Position numbers and translations under genes: made by a program. Positions 1 through 13,100 of a stretch of DNA of 64,000 nt are shown one piece after another (position 1 is the first letter of the stretch; every line of letters starts with the position of its first letter). Under the pieces are notes generated by a model. That model was not told where the DNA came from and did no database searches. It saw only the letters and a list, made by a program, of their open reading frames with translations. This DNA comes from Pleodorina starrii (Eukaryota; Chlorophyta; Chlorophyceae; Chlamydomonadales; Volvocaceae), in assembly GCA_030267565.1 (NCBI GenBank), contig BRXU01000008.1:2480001-2544000 (forward strand), written 5' to 3'.

Positions 1-8
1 AGCGCCGT

Positions 9-902
9 ATGGCCGCGAGCGTTCGAGCTTTAAACATCCCCCTGCATGGAAGTCGGTGCACATCCTGCTCTCACGCGTCAAGGCGGCGACTCAACGTGGT
101 TCGGGTGCGCGAAACCCTGATTGCAGCAGCTGCTACTGTTGATTACGACCGACGATCCAGTGATGAGACTATCGTTATCGATTGGGAGCATTCTGGCGAG
201 GCACCAGCGGAGGCGACGGTGGACTGGGACTTCAACTTTCTCAGCGACGCGGAGGTGGACGCCGACCTCGACGATGCAGCGACCTTTCGGCTCATAGTCC
301 AAAGGCTTCCATGCCCCACGCCTCCAAATGTCAAGGAGCTGAGAACTTTTCGCGACAACGTCACACGCAAGCTTGCGCCCACGGTTGCTCGGGCTTTCAA
401 AGCCGCATCAACAACCTTCTCATCAGCGCAACGCATCTGTACATCTCAGGCGCGCTTAGCTGGCCTAGTAATGGATGGGGTTGCGCATGAATTGGCCTTC
501 GTGGATGGCTACGCTGCCAGCCGGCTGGCGCCCCAACCGCCGAATAACCACTCATCCCACGAGCATCCCACCGCTGCGCACCCAAGCAGCTCAATTCGCC
601 TGAGGGATACTCACGTGCATCTGGAGGCAATCCCATCCTACTGGCTGTCGTTCCGATTCGATTCGGCGGGGGACGCCCTCGGCGCACAGCACAACGCGAA
701 TACCTCGCGCGAAGACGGACAGCAGGAAGCGGAGCCTGCTGCTGCCGAGGTCGCCGTCCCCGCCTCCAGCTTGGTACCACACTCGCGGCACCGGCGACGC
801 GGCACGGGTCGGGGCTCTCTGGCCCACGCGGGTCGCCATGGCCTCACACATGCCGCCGAGCCCGCAGCGGCAGCGGGGCGACAGCTGCCAGCTGGGTGGT
901 AA
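9..902 (+). CDS. hypothetical protein (297 aa ORF at left edge, possibly partial)
   Basis: An open frame starts with ATG only eight bases inside the window, so the true start or an upstream exon may be lost. The first ~50 residues are basic and Ser/Cys/Arg-rich. Residues ~45-95 are strongly acidic, with DWEH, VDWDFNF and DADLDDA stretches. Residues ~95-165 look alpha-helical and basic. The C-terminal third is Ala/His/Pro-rich low complexity and may be read-through past an unrecognised splice donor. The acidic and helical parts look more protein-like than the overlapping antisense frames. I recognise no family and no catalytic motif. No clear TGTAA signal follows within 3 kb, which weakens the model. 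Confidence 0.4.
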   Translation: MAASVRALNIPLHGSRCTSCSHASRRRLNVVRVRETLIAAAATVDYDRRSSDETIVIDWEHSGEAPAEATVDWDFNFLSDAEVDADLDDAATFRLIVQRLPCPTPPNVKELRTFRDNVTRKLAPTVARAFKAASTTFSSAQRICTSQARLAGLVMDGVAHELAFVDGYAASRLAPQPPNNHSSHEHPTAAHPSSSIRLRDTHVHLEAIPSYWLSFRFDSAGDALGAQHNANTSREDGQQEAEPAAAEVAVPASSLVPHSRHRRRGTGRGSLAHAGRHGLTHAAEPAAAAGRQLPAGW

Positions 903-3900
903 CTGGTGTGCGGCCAGCCACCGATGGCAGCGCTGCTGCTGCTGCTTGCACCTCTTCAGGATGACATTCATCGCAAGCAGCAGTACCGGTAGCTCCAACA
1001 TTTGTCGCAGTGTTGTGTCGGAGTGTTGTGTTGATTATGTTGCGTTGCATTGTGTTCCGGTCGGACGCTCGGTGGTCGCTTGTCGTTGTGTGTCCTTGAA
1101 GGAGAGTGGCTGGGGGCGCAGGGCATTTCCGGCGCATTCGGTGAGGCCGGGCGGGGGAACGCCGTGATGAAGGCGCACGCATCGAGGGGCGGAAAGAAGA
1201 ATGCCGTTTTTACACACGTAGCTGGTGAGCATGTCGAGCATGTCGAGCATGCGTTGTTTGTGTGTGGAGGGCAAGCAAGCAAAGGACAAAGAGCTGGCAC
1301 GCTTGGCCGCCCCGTCGCGGTGGGACAAAGAAGGGTAGCACGTGGCGACGATGCGCGGTACGGCAGCGGCGGCAGAGGTACGAGCAACAACATCGACGTG
1401 CCAGCAGCAGTGGCAGCGGCGGCGCCGGCAGCTGCCCCGACCGCGCTGCCCCGGCTCCGTCGGAGGCTTGTGAGGTGTGAGCGTTATGTCAAGCGGGGCA
1501 TGCGGGCATCGGATCCGTGAATCTGCTCAAGACATCGATCGACTCAAGCCGCACTGAACGGGTGGTGGTGCACGGCCGGAATGCCACCGGAGGCGAAGCC
1601 GACGGGATCTACGTACCGTAAATTCGACAGGTCATAGGTGTGCCACATTATTGAGGAGAGTAACACTTAGGTAGGTAGGGGCGTGTTCTGAAGGCTAAGC
1701 GCGGCGGCGCTGTGCTGTGCGCCGTGCTGCGCCGCGCGCCGCGCCGTGCTGCGCGGTGCTGAAGTGTCAAGAGACCGTTTTACGGTGGCCCTGCCCATGG
1801 CCCGGCCCTGCCAGCCCACACCTAAGCATCATTTGGGGAGGTTGGTGAGGACAGAGGACTGAGAGTTGAGAGCTGATAGATGGCGTCGTGCAGGCGCACT
1901 TCTTGACTTTTGAGGTTTACGGTGGACCTATGGAGTTTGGAGTATCGCGCTACTTCCCGACGCCTGCTGCGCATGCGCTGCACTGGACTGGTTGCCCTGC
2001 GTGTGTGAGAGGAGGAGGAGCTGCTTGCTCGGCATTTTGCGGCAGCAGCCTGCCTGCCTGTCCTGCCTGCCTGGTGCTTTCGCTGGGATCTGTAGTTGCG
2101 CGGGGGTTAGCTTCCCCCGACTCTGTTTCGGAGTTGCCCCGTCGGCGCCACTGACCCAACTCGAGCTGCTGGCTCGTATTGTACTACATATACGCGGAAC
2201 GCGGCTGGCGTCGGAATGAGTGAGCGTATGAGGTGGGGCGCGGCCGGGTTCGGGCATTGTTTGATTCGCATCTGAAGCGTGTTGGAGAGCGTGTGCGTTG
2301 CTGAGAGGCCGTATTCTTCTCGTTGGGAGGGACCTCGGAGGCGACGTGCTGTGCGGATGATGAAAAATCGCAACTAGACTGCAGAAATGGTACCCCTCGC
2401 TACCCTACGCCGATTGGTCTTGATTTGTGTTGATTAGGTACGCAGGCGGTTGGCCTGCTCTCCCCACGACCACGTGGCGATTTTGCCTTTTCCTCCCAGG
2501 GTTCGGGCTCCCTGGACCTCCTGAATGTCCTGGAGTCCTGGGCACAAGGGAGCCCATCTCCCTGGAGTAGATCGAGTCCGCTCCACAGTCCACTTTTATC
2601 CGTGTGTCGATTGTGTACCATACCGAACGATTTTTTTGGGGGGTGGGCGAACAGCATCAGGAAAACGCTGGCTTTTTTTTCGGGGTTGGGGAGGGGCAGC
2701 GCGGCACTGGCGCCTCTGCGCCGCCACGGCTGCGATTGCCTGTGGCGCCGTGGGGGCCCCAGTCAACGACGGTCAACTGCGTGAATGTGTGGCTGTTGTC
2801 TTGTGCGGGGCGGCGTGTGCTCCTCCCCCCCGCGTGTATTAGGCTCGCCGGATGTGTCTGTTAGGGATGGGTTCGTTAGGGATGGGTTCGTTAGGGATCC
2901 ATTGGACGAATAATGACAATGGATGCGCTCTTGGCCAGTATTGAGGACGCTTAGGTGTCGGAGGCCCTTGCTGAAAATCCGATCAGACTAAACCTGGAAG
3001 GAGACGGGGGGCGAGAGAGTGTACTGCAAGGGAAGGGTGTGCACCCGAGGTGGCCAAGTGAGCGGGGAAGGGCATGTCAGGGCAAGGGCCGCACGCTGGC
3101 GTGAAGCGGCGGCCCGGGTGAAACGCTAGGAACCAGGAAGGCCAGCGCGGCGACGTTCGTTTCTTGAGAGTTTAACTGCGTTCCAGGTACTGCGTGTTCG
3201 CTTACTTCGCGTCGCCCCTTCGTTTCGTTTCGTTTCGTACCCTCGAGTTGGGCTGATACGGTGGTAGGTGCTTTGCCAGTGATATTTTTTTACGGTGCCC
3301 CGTCGTGCGCAGGTGTGTGACGAGGGGTTCTGGTGCTAACGCAACGTGCCAGGCGACGGCAGGGTCGTAGCTCTCGCCCTTGGGAGAAAGGGCCCAGGGG
3401 GCATGGCGTGATGACTCGGCCGGGGGTTTGTAGGGTGTGCGGTGGCGGGTGTGGGAGGATGCTGCGTCCAGGCCTGGCCGTCCGCCCGCCCGCAGCCCCT
3501 GTCGTCGTTCGTTTTCCCGAAGGATGTCCCCAAACCCCGAGCGGTTGGTCGGAATAGGTCGTGTTACAAGTTTACCTCACGTTGTTCTTTTGCAGTCGGG
3601 AAGAATTCTTCTGATACGCTACCGTTCACATGCTCCGGCCTACACGTGGATAAACACACACACGCACACACGCCACCAAGGCGACCCGCTGTCCTTCTGC
3701 ACGGGCGTGTGGCAGGCGGCAGCGCCGCGCCGGTGACGAACAGACACCCGTGCCCCGCTGGTCTGGGTTGGGGTTGGGGTTTCGGGTGGCGGCGCGTGCG
3801 CACATTGGAGAAGTGTAGAGAGATATGTGCCCGCTGGGTCCGCGTTTGGCGCGTCCGCGAGGATCTCTCGGGAGGGAGGGAGACCTTTTGGTGGAGGGGG

Positions 3901-4540
3901 AAGCCCTTGAGTGCATGCCTGCCTCTTGCCTTGTCTGTCTGTATGTCTGTCTGCCGACCAAAAAGGCCGTTTACCTCTTTAATTCCGGAGCGGCTTTGCG
4001 GACGGACCCATGGTGGAGGTGCTGTGTGAGGACAGAAGGTAGTTGGTAGTTGGTGGGGTTGGTTGGTTGGTTAATTGGTGCACCCGTCTGCGGGCAGTGC
4101 AGTTCTGGTCCCCGGTCCTGGTCCTAGTTGCGCAGGCGTGTGTGTGCGCGAGGGAGCTTGCTGCGTGTTCCGCTGCTGTGGCGTTGCCATGCGGCCTTGG
4201 TTGCGCATGCACGCACGCGTCGTGAAGGCGGCGCGGATCAGTGTGCAACGACGATTCAAGGACGGACGAGGGTCTGACTTGCTGTAATGCGAGAGGGGCG
4301 CCGGTTGAGAGCTCTCGTCCGCTCAGTCGGTTTCCCAATGGTTCCGAACCCGACGAAGCATGTTTGGTGCCTCTCACCGCGGTCTCGTCGCTGGTCCGTT
4401 GGAAGGACACAAAAGGGCGCTGTTTGGCGGTGGCCGGCGCGTCACTGGCGGGGTCGCTGAGACGCTGCCGAAGGCACATCACTCGAAATTCCGTTTTGTA
4501 CCCTGTCCTCGACCTTGACTTTTCTTCGTGACGCAGAGAA
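903..4540. other. GC-rich stretch without a supportable gene
   Basis: The frames here are short or low complexity and no convincing donor/acceptor chain was found. The stretch may include the 3' UTR of the left-edge ORF. It holds a GC repeat rich in GCCGTGCTGCGC near 1720-1760, a 15-bp tandem unit (GTTAGGGATGGGTTC, about 2.5 copies) at 2860-2898, TTTCG repeats near 3220-3237, and at 3633-3653 a block almost identical to part of the 18-kb intron, followed by CA repeats. Confidence 0.5.
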
Positions 4541-5900
4541 CACGCTTGCGTGACCGGCCCTGCTATACCGATGCTGTACCGTACCGAAACGTACCCGGAA
4601 GTTCCCGCCGACGTCGGAAGTATGATTGAATAGTCATGAGCTTATGACAGATCTGTTCATTTAAAACATTCTGTGGTTGCGTTGAAGCTGCAAATCGCTA
4701 CGAAGCCGGTCGTATGACTAAGACTAGGAGCACTTGTTTGCCGCCAGAATGTCGCCACGTGCTGTCATAAAGCGAACGGATGGTCGCATGTAACATGAAC
4801 AACCTCGGTGATTAATACAGGAGATCAATACAGGAGAAAGGTTGCGAGGCCCCTGCCAAAAACTGCCACGGCCCCCTGAGGGCACCGATAGCGTCGAGCT
4901 GGGCAGCTCGATATTTGGATGAACAGGAGAACTCCGTCTATGGAGTGTTATCATCGTTCGATTTGAGCGCTCGGTAAACATGGCCGCGGTTACGGCTCGA
5001 CGGACCCACTCTCAGTACTTGCACTAACTTGCGTTGACGGACACCTTATAGTATTTATAAATTTCTATCTGTTGAACGTGTGGTTCATGGCATGCAGTTT
5101 GTGGACCGTGTAGTGACACACGTGTGACGAGTCATAACTAATCGGTGCGTCGTTGGGAGGTTGCCCGTTAATATTTTGTAGTTCAAGAGTAAAATACCCC
5201 AGCTCTCCTACCTTTCAAGTACCCGCAAAGTTATTTTTAGAGAATCGCGAAGTCATTGACATCAATGCGCTGCAGTGCTAAAGGCCCCTGTACCGGTAGC
5301 TAGGCCTATTTTTGACTGGTGACGAAGGCCCACGGCCTACTACGCCTTACCATTAACAAAGCAATAAACGAAGTACTTCTCATATCGGTCCTCTATTAAC
5401 GTCTTCTTGTCAGTTGAGACCGATAGCACTACACTGCCTAGCTTGTGACAAATGCTTGTGCGGTCGAAAATCCCCATATCGTCTGACTTACAATTTACCA
5501 AAAACAAATAATAATATTTAATCCACGCAACAAATTTACAAGGGAATTCTTTCCAACGCAAAATCGCCAGTCGGAAATCTTGTCGTCAATTTTGGCGGGA
5601 TTTCTATTGATCGCATGCGTAGCGTACTTGGCAATACCAATTCTTAAGAGCTTGGGTATTGCTTAGACGATCTCTTGTTGCGTGTAGCACCGCGCTACCG
5701 TTCGCTACTGCAACCAACCTCCGTATTACTGGGTTCCCGAGAGACATATTTCTGTCAATGTAATACTCGTCACAGAACTATTCCGCTGACCTGAATTGCA
5801 TATTATTCGACTACTTCCTCTCTGTCGACACATTACTAGACTCCTGGGTTCTTGGACAGCCGCCTCATACAGGCCGCCAAGGTGGACAAAGTGGACATTT
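4541..5900. other. AT-rich island, no confident gene
   Basis: Base composition drops well below the flanks. A minus-strand frame at 5340-5561 (73 codons, only a TTG start) is open through AT-rich codons and rich in Tyr, Lys and Phe, unlike the Ala/Gly-biased genes around it. I could not identify it. It may be a decayed mobile or foreign fragment, or chance. Confidence 0.4.
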
Positions 5901-5944
5901 CCTTCGCCGCTATGTGTGACGCTAGCTCGCCCTATCTTTCGAGC

Positions 5945-6226
5945 ATGGTGGACAATTATACGCTCAGCAGTGTAAACAGCTGCAGCCAACAGGCCCACAT
6001 TGGGTCCGGCGCCATGGGCACGCCTTCGACGCCAGCCTCGCGCACGCTACCATTGTGTCACCTGCCGAAGCCGGGACAACGAGGCGCATCGACAGTGGCA
6101 ACGCACGCGCTCGGTTCGGAGCTTCAGGTCGCCAAAGCGCTGTTCGGTGCACCCACGCGGGACGAGATTGAAGCCTACTTTGCGAGGTCAGCCATTGGAA
6201 CGCTCTATCGACCGTATTTAAATTGA
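5945..6226 (+). CDS. possible small hypothetical ORF or terminal exon (93 aa)
   Basis: The frame runs from ATG at 5945 to a stop at 6226. An in-frame open stretch extends upstream to a possible acceptor (TTGGACAG ending at 5860). The C-terminal 35 residues, with SELQVAKALFGAPTRDEIEA, look like a genuine amphipathic helical segment, while the rest is Ser/Thr-rich. It lies at the edge of the AT-rich island. It could be the last exon of a plus-strand gene whose other exons I cannot see, or chance. Confidence 0.2.
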   Translation: MVDNYTLSSVNSCSQQAHIGSGAMGTPSTPASRTLPLCHLPKPGQRGASTVATHALGSELQVAKALFGAPTRDEIEAYFARSAIGTLYRPYLN

Positions 6227-8645
6227 TGGATGAACGGACGGATATGAAGAACGATGGTCGCGCCCTGCGAGTATCGGGGTCCGAAGTGCTCAATGCCCAG
6301 CCTCGGCTCTGCACCAACCCATACTAGCAATAAACGGGCGCGTTGATGGCATGATTGTTACGAACTCGGTTTCCAGTATTGGTACTGACGACGGGCCTCC
6401 TTGGAGTTTCGATACGGTAATGGATTACGGTTTCGACGGCTTGCAGCTGCCCACTCAGCAGCTTGTATGTTGTTACTTTTAAATGTATGTTATGGTTGAT
6501 GAGCACATTCGCCAATCAGCTTATGACCTCAACTGTGTGTGGCCTTGCACCTCTGCATTGAACATGGTTTCTGTTGTGCTTCCTCAAACATTGTGTCGCC
6601 CGGATTACTGAGCAGCGTCGCGGCTCCAATTTTGAGATTTCGGAACGGACTCAGGAGTGTGGAGTGTTATGCATGGCCATTGCCGCCCTTGCTGCGTCGG
6701 GTGGCGGTTGATGGCAGGTGGGGACTCTTGGGACAAGCACTGCGTTGACGGAAAATGCTTTCCGCGCACCGATACATTTTGCCATGATATGCCAGTTGAG
6801 TTGAGGCGGTGGTGATTAGCGGCAAGTCAAGGCTTGGCGGGTGGGGTGGTTGAAACCGCTTCACAGAGCGGCGCAGGGCGGCGCAAAGTCGCGGCGACCT
6901 CGACGCGCGCACACGGACGCGCTGTTCGGATGACTCTCTCACAGAGTATTTGGCTGAATGCAGTAGATGCAGTTACGACTGAGAGGGTAGGCCTTTAGAC
7001 ACGGGATTTAGAAGCTCCCGCTTCCGGTGTGTGTGCGTGCGTGTCTGAAGAACACATGGTTCGAACTTCGACGCCTTTTCTGTCTGGAGGTGTGGGTGTA
7101 TGTGAAATTGTGACAGTGTACATTTTCCGCCTCAAGTGAGGGGCGACATGGCCTCCCAAGGGAGATGGCAATGGGAAGGAGGAGGTCTGGTCCGGTAGGG
7201 CTGTTTGTTACGCGGCTTGGCTGGCGAGGAGCTCGTGTTTAAATCGAAGAATGTCTAAATGCGCGGACGTGTGCCCGCGTGTGTGCGTGTGTGCTGCTGC
7301 TGCCAGACGCTGCGCTGTGCCTCACAGTTTTCCCGCTCGATGCATTTACGCGCATGCGAACGCGCACGTGGGTAGCTTGATTGGCAACTCCAGGGCGCTC
7401 CTCAGCCGACAAGGGCCTTATCCTTGCCGTATCCTCATCCCACGGCTTGCATTTATTTATGTTGGCTGCCTAGTCGCGGCGTGCGTGGCCAGCTGTTGGA
7501 GCCCGCAGACAGCGCCTTCCGAGCGATCCTTGGGAGGCTCTACATCTCGCTGTAACCCCCATTGCCCCATACGGAATATGACCTCCATTGCTCCCAATCC
7601 TACTCCTGCCACCGCTGCCACTCAGCGCATTCGGGCAGCAACAATACCCCCCCCCCCTCACGCGTGAAGCGCTTGGCAGCGGTACTCGGCAGTCGGCACT
7701 CCACAATGGGTCTTCGCTTGTCCGTAACTGTTATCCAGCTCCTCTGTAATTCTATAAATAATTAATTGTCCGTGCCGGTACTCTTAGCCGGGCGTCGGTG
7801 CGAGGCAGCCGCACAGGGACAAAATTGCAATGAGGTGCGCGGCGACGTATGCTGCAGTAAAGTACAGTACGGATGCAGGACAATACTGTACTGCACTGTA
7901 TTGTACTGTACTTCATCCTGCAGGACGGTCCTGCGCAGCCTGCCGCAGCGGGGCCCCTTCGTGATTCTGTAGGTCTCTATTGAGTACGGGCACCTCCTGT
8001 CAAACTGTCAAACCATTGTCAAACAGGGTCAACTGCCAAGACCCGGTATGAGCCAACCAACCACTCAGCCTAACCTACCAGTCCGGCCCAATCTTACTCA
8101 CTCTGCTCCAGATTACTATTTGCCGTACAGCAATGTACCCAGTGGTGTGTCTTCCATCCCGCCAGTTGTTGGCATTGTTCGCGGCGCCCTGTAAAACTCG
8201 GTGTTACTGGAGGCCGGCACCGCCCGTTGCAGTTGGGAAGTGCTGTGGTTCGTTTGATCGGCTCCAGGCAGCCCGGGAAGGCTTTATGAGCCAGAGGGCT
8301 CAAAGTTTGACTGTGCACTGCCGTTGACGTCACAGATCTCGCTCGCTTGCTGCTGCTGCCTACACCACCGCCCCGGACCTGGCTCGCTGGCTGCTGATGC
8401 TCGCCTCTGCCTCTCCGAGGACACGGCAGCAAGTCGTAAATCTCACACCCCGGGGACCTCCGTTGGTCAACGGCCCACCCATCCACCCACCCTGGAGCAT
8501 TACCCTTAACGACTGGGGCACGTGGCGTTGCAGGCAAACGGGCGCCAGCAGCACACACTTTCTGTTTAAGATTTCCGTAATAATTCTTGTTTTAGTTTAT
8601 TATTATTAAAGCTTACGTGTGTGTGCCCTGGCCAAGCAAGAGCAC
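6227..8645. other. intergenic stretch, no supportable gene
   Basis: Open frames here (for example 7251-7667) are Cys/Ala/Pro-rich and lack splice support. TGTAA motifs on the plus strand at 7745-7749 and 8190-8194 could be poly(A) signals of an unseen gene. An imperfect inverted repeat lies at 7860-7913. Confidence 0.4.
7860..7913. repeat. imperfect inverted repeat (nested hairpin)
   Basis: AAGTACAGTAC at 7860-7870 is the exact reverse complement of GTACTGTACTT at 7903-7913. Inside, CAATAC at 7881-7886 pairs with GTATTG at 7898-7903. The left arm carries a 10-nt bulge. Confidence 0.6.
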
Positions 8646-8650
8646 TTACA
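8646..8650 (-). terminator. TGTAA poly(A) signal, probable end of the PDH E1-alpha transcript
   Basis: TTACA on the plus strand reads TGTAA on the minus strand, the usual volvocine poly(A) signal. It is the first such motif downstream of the E1-alpha stop codon and implies a 3' UTR of about 1.5 kb (8.63-10.13 kb). The UTR contains no other convincing gene. Confidence 0.45.
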
Positions 8651-10132
8651 GCAAATCACAGAACACCTGCAACCTGTCGCTCGGAAGGCTCTTGCGGGAT
8701 GGCGCCCGCGCTCCAGGGCAGCGCCCGCTGACTACACAGCGACAGCGGCACCCCGACTAATAATACTTTTTTGAACACCACACCAAACGAGACACCACAC
8801 GGCACGGCACTGCACACGACACGTCACAGGCACATCGCAGACAACGCGCCTCGCATTCTTCTGGATGTCTTCTTCGAACTTTCCTGCTTCCCCCCATTCA
8901 ACCATCCTCCACCATTCCCGCTCCCCCAAATACACACCAACCCTAGCCGCGAACCGACGAGCCCGCGAGAACCAGCGGCAGGGGGCGACACACGCACGGT
9001 GGGATGACAGAGCATAGGAGGCGACTTATGGGAGGGAGGCGGCGCAAATACGAAATTCTTCATCGCCCGCCGATGCCGCAGAGAGCCAAGCGCGGGTGGG
9101 AAGGGAGCGGCGCGGCAAGCCACACCGGGAGCCGTGGGTCCGAACCGCACGATGTCTCACGGCGCTCGTGACCCCACCGGTCGGCTCGCTATCTCACAGG
9201 CGGCCCGATAGTCCAAAATCCCGCCCTCCCGCCCAAAACACCACCGCCCCGCCCTTACTATGCCACCACCGGCGGCGGCAGTAAGCAGCGGCAAAGCAGC
9301 AGCGGCTGCAACAACACGCGACAGCGCAACAACACGCGACAGCGCGACCGAGCACAACCCCTCCTCGCTCCATTCTTCGTATCGTCGCGTCCGCAGGAAA
9401 CGCATTTGAAGCCACCAGCCACACCGCAAACATTCCCCCAACCGCCTGTTGCAGCTCTCAATCATGCCTGTGGTATATATCACCGACCGATTGGCTTGGA
9501 ATGCGTTCCGAAGGAGTGGGAGGGCGGGGGAGAGAGGGAGCGCTGGCCCAGCGCACACACACGCACGCGCACATCCGTGCCGCCCACTGCCTCCCCCGCG
9601 TCGCCGCCGTCCCCCACACCCTTCCTTCCCCACCACCATCCTCGTCACGAACCTTTAAACAACGACCCCTGGCACCCACGCCGCGAGCCGCGCACAGGCC
9701 CACAGCCCGACTACGGTACCGGGGGCCGCGAAGAGCCGACACACACTTTTGAGCCGAAACGAGCTGACAAAAGGTATTCTGCCATCTTCTATTCTTCTTT
9801 ACCGAAAAGGCGAGGCGCGCCGCGCCGAGCTGTAGCACATCCCTCCACCACACCGAGAGGGCGAGAGATGGAGCACGAAAATCGATGGAGCATTTTCGGG
9901 AGCCTTGCCCCTGCCAATCGTCTGCCCCGCTCCCCATCCCCTCGTGTCAGGAGGGCAGCAGCGCCCAAACCGTCGCCCCGTCCCTGCCCCCCCTCCTTCC
10001 CCGCCAAAACAGAGTCAGCCGCAAGCCCGCAGCAATGGCCTCTACCGCCACCGCCACCGCGGGGAGTGCGAGGCGCGGGGGTGTGAGCGCGGCGGGACGT
10101 GTAACGACGGCGACCGAGCCGGGCCGGGTTGT

Positions 10133-13100
10133 TTACGAGACAATGGCGGTTCCGGAGCTGAAGCCCGGCTGCTGGTAGCGGTAGAGGCCGTTCTCCGCAA
10201 TGCCGAATCCGCGCGGGTCGGCGAACACGTTCTCCAGAAGCTGGCCGCGCTCCGGCTTGGGCGACTCCTCAGCGAACCTTTAGAGGCGGGAGGCGGAAGG
10301 GAGGCGGCGGCGGCGGAAGGGGGAGATGTGGGGAGATGGGGGAGATGGGGGGAGGGAAGAGGCGGATCAAGGAAGAGCAGTCCTGGCAGGCAGGCTGAGA
10401 CGCGAGTAGGCACACGCGCACACCGCCCTCTCGAAATGAGAGAAAGCAGCGGCCGCAGCAGCAGCACTACCTGAACCAGCACCCTCCACCATCACCAGAC
10501 CCGCATGCATCTGCCCGCCCCACCCCACCTACAAAACCCGCCTCGGCGACCCCCCTCATCCCCATCGCCCCCCACATCCCCGCAACCGCCCCCCGACTCC
10601 ACTCACTTGACCGAGTCCTCCACCACCTCCATCACCTTGGCCTCCAGCTCCTTAATGTCCGCCTCGGTGGCCAGGCCCTGAAGGGGCGACCCACGGGTCA
10701 ATGCGATCAATTTTATGCGAGTTGCGAGCTGTTGGAGGGAGGTAGGGGGAACAGTTCCGAACAGGCAAGCACACGGTGTCTGGCTGGCACGCGAAGACGA
10801 ACGCGGGGAAGGAACGCGGAGAAGGCGTGGCGGGCAAGAGGTCGACGAGGGCTCGGAAACCCGAAAAGCCCCGAAGCAACAACCGAGCAGCCGCCTCGTT
10901 CCTCCCGCAACCTCCCCCAACCACCACCTTAGGCCGCCGCCGCCACCTTCACACCACCCTCGCGGGACGATGTCCAACCACCACCTTTACCCCCGCACTC
11001 CCGTCTCCGTCCCTTCGCTGCGGTACCTTCTTTCCCTCCCTTCCCCCGAAAACCTACACCCCAACTACACCCCCCAGCCAGCCCCTCTCCTCCTCCCCCC
11101 TCCCCCCCAGCTAGCACTCACGTGCTCCAGCATGTAGCTCTTCAGCTGCGGAATGGGGTCCCGGGCCTGATAGCGCGCCTTCTCCTCCTTGCTGCGCAGC
11201 TCATCGGGGTCAGCCAGAGAGTGGCCGCGGAAGCGGTACGTCTCCGCCTCAATCAGGGTGGGACCCTCGCCGCGGCGGGCGCGCTCAATGGCCTCCTGGG
11301 CCACCTGACGAACCTGTGGACGGGAAGGAGGGAGGGTGCGGGGGTATTACGACGCGTGGGGGGGTTGCGGATCGGGGTTGCGGATCGGGATCTACATGTG
11401 CGTGGGAAGTGCATGTGTTACATGGGTGTACATGTGTGTAAATGTGCGAGAAGGAGAGCTCTTCACAGTTCACCCTTTCCCTCCCTCACCGAGCCAAGCT
11501 TCTCTTCATCTGAACCCCTCAACCTCCCCGCCAACACACACCCCCACCCACCCCCCCCACCCACCTTGAGCACATCCATGCCATCCACCAGCACACCCGG
11601 CATACCGAAGGCGGGGCCCTTCTTGTAAATGTGCGGGTCGTTGTCTCCGCTGGTGCGGCTGGTGGCGCGAAGGTGGCTCATACCGATAGCCCAACTGAGA
11701 GGCGAGAGGGAGGGGAGGGCAGGGGAGGGGAGAGCGGGGTTGTGATACATGGGGCAGGGCAGGGAAGGGGGGAGAGGGGAGAGCGGGGGCGGGAGCGCAG
11801 ACGCATCCCAATCCGAACACCCCGCCCCGCCACCCCTCCGACTCTCAAACCCTCGCGGCCCAGCCTCCGCGAGCCGTTCCCGCCCTCACACCCAGTCTGC
11901 CAGCCACGTCACCCGCTCGCACTGCCCCGCTCCTCCCGCCCCACTCCTTCACACTTCCCCCGCCCCTCACTTCCCCTCCCTCACACTCCCCCTCCCTTAC
12001 ACTCCTCCTCCCCCTCCCCACCCGCCCTCCCCAGTGCCCCTCCCCCTTCCCTCCTCACAGGTTGTTCTCCACCACAAAGATGTGCGGCAGCTTGTAGAGG
12101 GCGGCCATGTTGAGGCTCTCATAGAACTGGCCCACGTTGCAGGTGCCATCGCCAAAGAAGGAGCAGGTGACGCTGTCGGCCTTCTCGTCACCGAGAACGT
12201 CGCGCCTGTGGAGGAGGGGGCGGGAGGAGGGGAGATGAGGAGGATGAGATGAGGAGGAGGAGGAGGAGGAGGATGGGGGGGAGGAGGAGGAGGCGGAGGA
12301 GGACCGAGGAGGGAAGAGAGGAGGAGGAGGATTGGGGAGGGTAAGAGGAGGGGCAGGGGCAGGAGGACGAGGACGAGGAGGCAGTGGAGGCAGCGGGGGG
12401 ACGGTATCTGTGGGGGTAGGTGGTCACCTGCTGCTGACAGGCCGAGAGGTGAGTTCCAGAACCAGCAAGATGCGCCCGCGTGGTGGTGAAGGGGGACAGG
12501 AAGTAGATATGGAGGGAGGGAGCCAGGCAGCCCCACTCCAACGTTACGCGCCCCACCCTCCCTCCCTCCCATCCCCTTCTCTCCCGCTTTTCCCCGCCCA
12601 TTTGTCCCGCCCCATTCCGGCACTCCACACGCGCACAGCCAGCCAGCCCCCCGCCAGCCCGCGAACCTAGACCCCGTCCCCCCCCACCCCCACAAGCCCG
12701 AGCCTCAACTAGGAAGCCACCAGCCCGGTCGACACGCCCAACCCACTTGAACACCCACAACCCGCATGCCTCCGCCCACCCCGCCCCCGCCACGCGGTTG
12801 GCACTGAGGCCCAGCTCGCTTGAACACCCATACCCCACCCTACCCCAACCCCCTCTGCCCGCCCGCCACAGCCCTCCCCGCACCTGTACTTGGACTGGAA
12901 GGCCGCCCCCAGTCCCACCGGGATACCCTCCCCGATGAAAGCGTAGCCACCCAACACATTGTGCTTGGCGCTGAACATGTGCATGCTGCCGCCCTGGCCC
13001 CTGCGAGCCACCAGTAGTGGAGGGCAGTCAAGCGGGGATGGTGGTGGTGGTGGCGAGATTGGGATCAAGATTGGGATTGGGATTTGGGATGGAGGGGGAC

